Source: Rhodospirillales bacterium (GTDB lineage Bacteria > Pseudomonadota > Alphaproteobacteria > Micavibrionales > Micavibrionaceae). Taken from it: a stretch of DNA of 8,583 nt. The notes under the pieces were generated by a model. The model was not told the DNA's origin and did not search any database. It saw only the letters and a list, made by a program, of their open reading frames with translations. The position numbers were made by a program, and so were the translations under genes. Of this stretch, positions 5,863 to 8,583 are shown piece by piece (positions within the stretch are counted from its first letter, which is position 1; every line of letters starts with the position of its first letter). Location: NCBI GenBank assembly GCA_020638175.1, contig JACKJA010000001.1, forward strand, positions 1 through 8,583, read 5' to 3'.

Positions 5863-7175
5863 TGTTTCTGGCAAAGGTTAAAGGGCTGGTCGGCCGGATC
5901 ACCACCAACAAACAACTGATCCGGAACGTATCATGGCTGCTGGGCGATAAAATATTGCGGTATTCGATCAGTCTGGTCGTAGTCGTATGGACCGCGCGTT
6001 ACCTGGGCCCATCGAACAACGGCGTGCTTGCTTATGCGATTTCCTTTACAAGCCTTTTCGGCGCTCTGGTGTCCTTTGGAATGGGAACGATCGCCGTTAC
6101 CGATATCAATAAAAATCCGGAGAAAGAAAACGCTATTCTGGGTACCGCTTTAGCGGTAATGTCCGCAGGTGCGATCATTACCCTCGCCCTGCAATCAATT
6201 ATTATATTTCAATTAAGGCCGGGAGATTCCCTGATGCACACGCTGGTGCTGGTGATTGGCATCTCATATTTATTCAGGCCGCTGCATTCCGCAGTTTCAA
6301 TATATTACCAGGCAAAACCGGAATACAAACCGATCGTCGTTACTTCTAATGTGGCTTTTATCGTCACCAGCCTGCTTAAGGTTCTTGCATTGGCCAATTC
6401 CAGTAGTCTTCAGGTCCTTGCGGCCATTAGTTCATTTGAGGCAATTTTGCTATGCCTTTTATTGACTGTTTACTATCAAAGAACAACCAATGGGTTTAAG
6501 CAGTGGGGCATCGACAAAAATATTTTTTCAAATTATCTGCGACAAGGTCTGCCGCTTTTCATTTCTACTTTGTCTTCAGATGTGTACATGCGTATTGATT
6601 TGGTGATGGTGGGTGATTTGCACTCGAACTATGAAGCCGGAATATATTCCATCGCAGTTACAATGGTACAAATCTGGTATTTTTTACCTGTAGTAGTGTA
6701 CAATTCTATATTCCCCGACCTTATAAGACTGGAAAAAAGTAACCATGAGTTATTTCTGCAGAAGTTGCAAAAATTCTATAACTATATGGGAATACTTTCC
6801 TATGCAATTTGCATACCTGTAGCGCTTTTCTCCGGATATATTATCAGCCTGCTTTTTGGGGCTGCTTATAAAGATTCCGGTCTGATATTGAGCATCCTGA
6901 TCTGGGGAGCAGCACTGGTCAATTTCGGAATGCCCAGAAATGCATATATGTTCTCAAAAGGTTATTACACGCTGCATCTGAAAATAACGATTACCGGCGG
7001 AATCATGAATATCCTCTTAAACTTATTATTGATTCCGCAGATGGGTGCCCTGGGCGCAACAATTGCTACTTTGATCACTTATTTCTATACAAATATCGTG
7101 AGCAACTTTTTCTACAAGCAGATAAAGGAAAATGGACACATGATCTTCAAAGCCATGTTAAAGCCGGCCTTATAA
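5862..7175 (+). CDS. Wzx-type polysaccharide flippase (oligosaccharide translocase, MOP superfamily)
   Basis: This 437-residue, strongly hydrophobic integral membrane protein would move undecaprenyl-linked repeat units across the inner membrane. The N-terminus carries the family pattern NVSWLLGDKILRYSISL, followed by ARYLGPSNNGVLAYA. About a dozen hydrophobic segments are spread over the protein, as expected for Wzx/RfbX, and the length is typical (about 400-480). The chosen start is ATG 5862, whose A is also the last base of the preceding TGA stop. TTG at 5859 would add only one residue. The arrangement suggests translational coupling to the Wzz-like gene. GC content falls within the gene, from 30/60 at 5941-6000 to 22/60 at 6481-6540, which may mark a recombination boundary. 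The transported glycan cannot be predicted from the sequence. Confidence 0.9.
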   Translation: MFLAKVKGLVGRITTNKQLIRNVSWLLGDKILRYSISLVVVVWTARYLGPSNNGVLAYAISFTSLFGALVSFGMGTIAVTDINKNPEKENAILGTALAVMSAGAIITLALQSIIIFQLRPGDSLMHTLVLVIGISYLFRPLHSAVSIYYQAKPEYKPIVVTSNVAFIVTSLLKVLALANSSSLQVLAAISSFEAILLCLLLTVYYQRTTNGFKQWGIDKNIFSNYLRQGLPLFISTLSSDVYMRIDLVMVGDLHSNYEAGIYSIAVTMVQIWYFLPVVVYNSIFPDLIRLEKSNHELFLQKLQKFYNYMGILSYAICIPVALFSGYIISLLFGAAYKDSGLILSILIWGAALVNFGMPRNAYMFSKGYYTLHLKITITGGIMNILLNLLLIPQMGALGATIATLITYFYTNIVSNFFYKQIKENGHMIFKAMLKPAL

Positions 7176-7204
7176 AGTAGTTTTTACTTCTGTATATTTT
7201 ATTA

Positions 7205-7846
7205 ATGTCTGACGCGAAAAAAGATTCCTACTTTAAAAATACAAGGCCTGAAATGTTGGGCTTTATTCCCTCCGGTATTAAAACTTTACTGGACGTCGGT
7301 TGTGGCGCAGGAAGATTTGCATTTTCTGTCAAACAAAGGTACAATTGTGAAGTATGGGGAATCGAACCGAACAGTCAATTTGCATCGGAGGCCAATGGCA
7401 TATTGGACAAGGTGATCAATAATGTATATACCGGTGAAGTTGAACAGATAGAGGGAAAACAGTTTGATTGCATTGTGTTTAATGACGTGCTGGAACATAT
7501 GGAAGACCCATGGAAAATCTTGAAAGCATCCCGGTCAAATCTGACAAACCAGGGCGTTGTTGTTGCCTCAATACCCAATCTCAGGTTTTGGGAAGTACTG
7601 TGGGGTTTGTTGATCAAGGGAAGTTTCACATACACCGAGTCTGGCATCCTTGACAGTACGCATCTCCGTTTTTTTACACGGAAAGAAATGATTAAACTGT
7701 TTGAAGATACAGGATACGATATTATCAATATTGAAGGGATCAATGCCTTCAGGGGCAAAAAATGGCGTATATTCAACTTCATTTTCCTGAATCGTTTTTG
7801 GGATTGCCAATTTCTTCAATTTGCAGTCGTTGCCAAAAAGAGGTAA
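7205..7846 (+). CDS. Class I SAM-dependent methyltransferase (Methyltransf_23-like)
   Basis: This 213-residue soluble protein has the Rossmann-like SAM-binding fold. Motif I is LLDVGCGAGRF (28-38). GIEPN (52-56) carries the acidic residue expected to contact the SAM ribose. CIVFNDVLEHMEDPW (89-103) is the typical motif after strand 4. ASIPN (121-125) and HLRFFTRKEM (153-162) are common in small methyltransferases of polysaccharide loci. It probably O-methylates a sugar of the repeat unit or chain end, but this is inferred from its position between a flippase and glycosyltransferases. An AT-rich gap of 29 bases separates it from the flippase, with no convincing promoter. ATG 7205 gives a normal N-terminus. 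GC is low (22/60 at 7321-7380). A methyltransferase acting on a protein or lipid cannot be excluded. Confidence 0.85.
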   Translation: MSDAKKDSYFKNTRPEMLGFIPSGIKTLLDVGCGAGRFAFSVKQRYNCEVWGIEPNSQFASEANGILDKVINNVYTGEVEQIEGKQFDCIVFNDVLEHMEDPWKILKASRSNLTNQGVVVASIPNLRFWEVLWGLLIKGSFTYTESGILDSTHLRFFTRKEMIKLFEDTGYDIINIEGINAFRGKKWRIFNFIFLNRFWDCQFLQFAVVAKKR

Positions 7847-7850
7847 TACT

Positions 7851-8516
7851 TTGATCAGTTTCATCATCCCCACGTTATTACGGTCAGACAAGATTTTTGA
7901 ATTGGTCAGGTCCCTTGAGAACGAGCCGTTGGCAAGGGAGATAATTATCATCAATAACTCACAAAGGCCGTTACCAATTGATAAATTATCCGAGAAAACG
8001 GTTGTCTATAACTCCGACAGGAACCTATATGTAAACGCCTCCTGGAATCTGGGCGTAAGCCTTTCTACTTACAGTTTCATTGCGCTTTGCAACGACGACA
8101 TTTCCTTTGACACTACCCTGCTTCAATTCATCGTGAGATCGCTGGAGCAAAATATTGGAATTATTGGAATGCATGATTCCTGTATCAATAACATTCATCC
8201 CGGCACACCCAGGTTAAGCAGGTCATATTTGCGGAATTACGGATTCGGCACCTTAATGTTTTTAAAGAGAGATAATTATACAGCAATCCCGGATGACCTG
8301 AAAATCTGGTGTGGCGATGACTATCTTTTTTATTCCCAAAAGCAAAGAAACTATGTATTAAAAAACGTATCGATCAATACGGTCATGAGTGCCAGTTCGG
8401 GTCATAAGGAGTTTGAGACCATAAAGCAACAGGATATCTGGTTGTTTAACACCAAGTACCGTAAGAGGCACTCAATATACGAATCGATCATGCACAGGTT
8501 ATTCAATGTTATATGA
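7851..8516 (+). CDS. Family 2-like (GT-A fold) glycosyltransferase, small
   Basis: About 221 residues if translation starts at TTG 7851, four bases after the preceding stop. This start puts the first beta strand ISFIIPTLLRSDK right at the N-terminus, as in GT2 enzymes. An in-frame TTG at 7821 would add ten residues and overlap the methyltransferase gene by 26 bases. No early in-frame ATG exists. EIIIINNS resembles the second strand, NASWNLGVSLS the NxGxxxA-like segment, and ALCNDDISFD carries an NDD in the DXD position that binds the metal and nucleotide sugar. WCGDDYLFY further on could supply the acceptor-side acidic residues. It probably adds one sugar to the lipid-linked repeat unit in the cytoplasm; donor and linkage are unknown. 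It is shorter than most GT2 proteins (250-350), lacking a long C-terminal region. Its stop overlaps the next start by 4 bases. Confidence 0.78.
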   Translation: MISFIIPTLLRSDKIFELVRSLENEPLAREIIIINNSQRPLPIDKLSEKTVVYNSDRNLYVNASWNLGVSLSTYSFIALCNDDISFDTTLLQFIVRSLEQNIGIIGMHDSCINNIHPGTPRLSRSYLRNYGFGTLMFLKRDNYTAIPDDLKIWCGDDYLFYSQKQRNYVLKNVSINTVMSASSGHKEFETIKQQDIWLFNTKYRKRHSIYESIMHRLFNVI

Positions 8517-8583
8517 ATGAGTTGAGCAATCAAAAACCACCCCTGGTCACAGTTCTGTTCCTCTCTTACAAAAGGCCTCATTT
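8513..8583 (+). CDS. Start of a second probable family 2 glycosyltransferase (partial)
   Basis: ATG at 8513 overlaps the preceding TGA in an ATGA junction, and the frame stays open to the right edge for 23 codons. The readable segment includes PLVTVLFLSYKRP (residues 10-22). The hydrophobic strand followed by S-Y-K/N-R is the usual first strand and loop of GT2 glycosyltransferases. This fits the preceding gene and the four-base coupling. Only the N-terminus is visible, so neither the fold nor the substrate can be confirmed. Confidence 0.65.
   Translation, partial: MNELSNQKPPLVTVLFLSYKRPH

Noticed and set aside
7176..7204. Promoter in the AT-rich gap before the methyltransferase gene
   Set aside because: TATATTTT at 7193-7200 only partly resembles a TAnnTTTG -7 box, and no TTTG lies at the right distance upstream; the gap is only 29 bases and readthrough is simpler.

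Overview
The window is part of a surface-polysaccharide (O-antigen, capsule or exopolysaccharide) locus. The likely host is a Bacteroidota bacterium with a fairly GC-rich genome, perhaps a Chitinophagaceae- or Saprospiraceae-like lineage. Three things support this: the export protein is the long multi-SLBB type typical of that phylum, upstream regions are A-rich with no clear Shine-Dalgarno sequences, and the chain-length protein lacks a fused kinase. The taxonomic call is inference, since no rRNA or lineage marker is present. All recognised genes lie on the + strand.

Layout. (1) 1-69 is a short open frame running in from the left edge, probably the last codons of an upstream gene, followed by a gap with a perfect 9-bp inverted repeat. 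(2) 223-1347 encodes a WbpE-like PLP-dependent sugar aminotransferase. (3) 1348-2011 is a 664-base gap with two directly repeated, imperfectly palindromic elements of about 185 bp, ending in a terminator-like hairpin. (4) 2012-5862 holds a tight pair: a six-SLBB polysaccharide export protein and a two-TM Wzz/Wzc-like chain-length/co-export protein. (5) 5862-7175 is a Wzx-type flippase. (6) 7205-8583 holds a SAM-dependent methyltransferase, a small GT2 glycosyltransferase (probable TTG start) and the first 23 codons of a second probable GT2 glycosyltransferase.

How the genes fit together. The aminotransferase would help make an amino-sugar nucleotide. The glycosyltransferases would assemble a lipid-linked repeat unit, possibly decorated by the methyltransferase. 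The flippase would move the unit across the inner membrane. The Wzz-like protein and SLBB protein would control length and carry polymer through the periplasm and outer membrane. No polymerase (Wzy), initiating phosphoglycosyltransferase or tyrosine kinase is seen here; they would have to be elsewhere.

Base composition changes along the window. Hand-counted 60-base lines give 39/60 GC in the aminotransferase and SLBB genes, 30/60 near the start of the flippase, and 22/60 to 26/60 further on. This is the usual pattern of a conserved export block joined to an exchangeable, strain-specific block. I see no convincing new defence, mobile or regulatory system. The least explained part is the paired repeat elements at 1414-1906.
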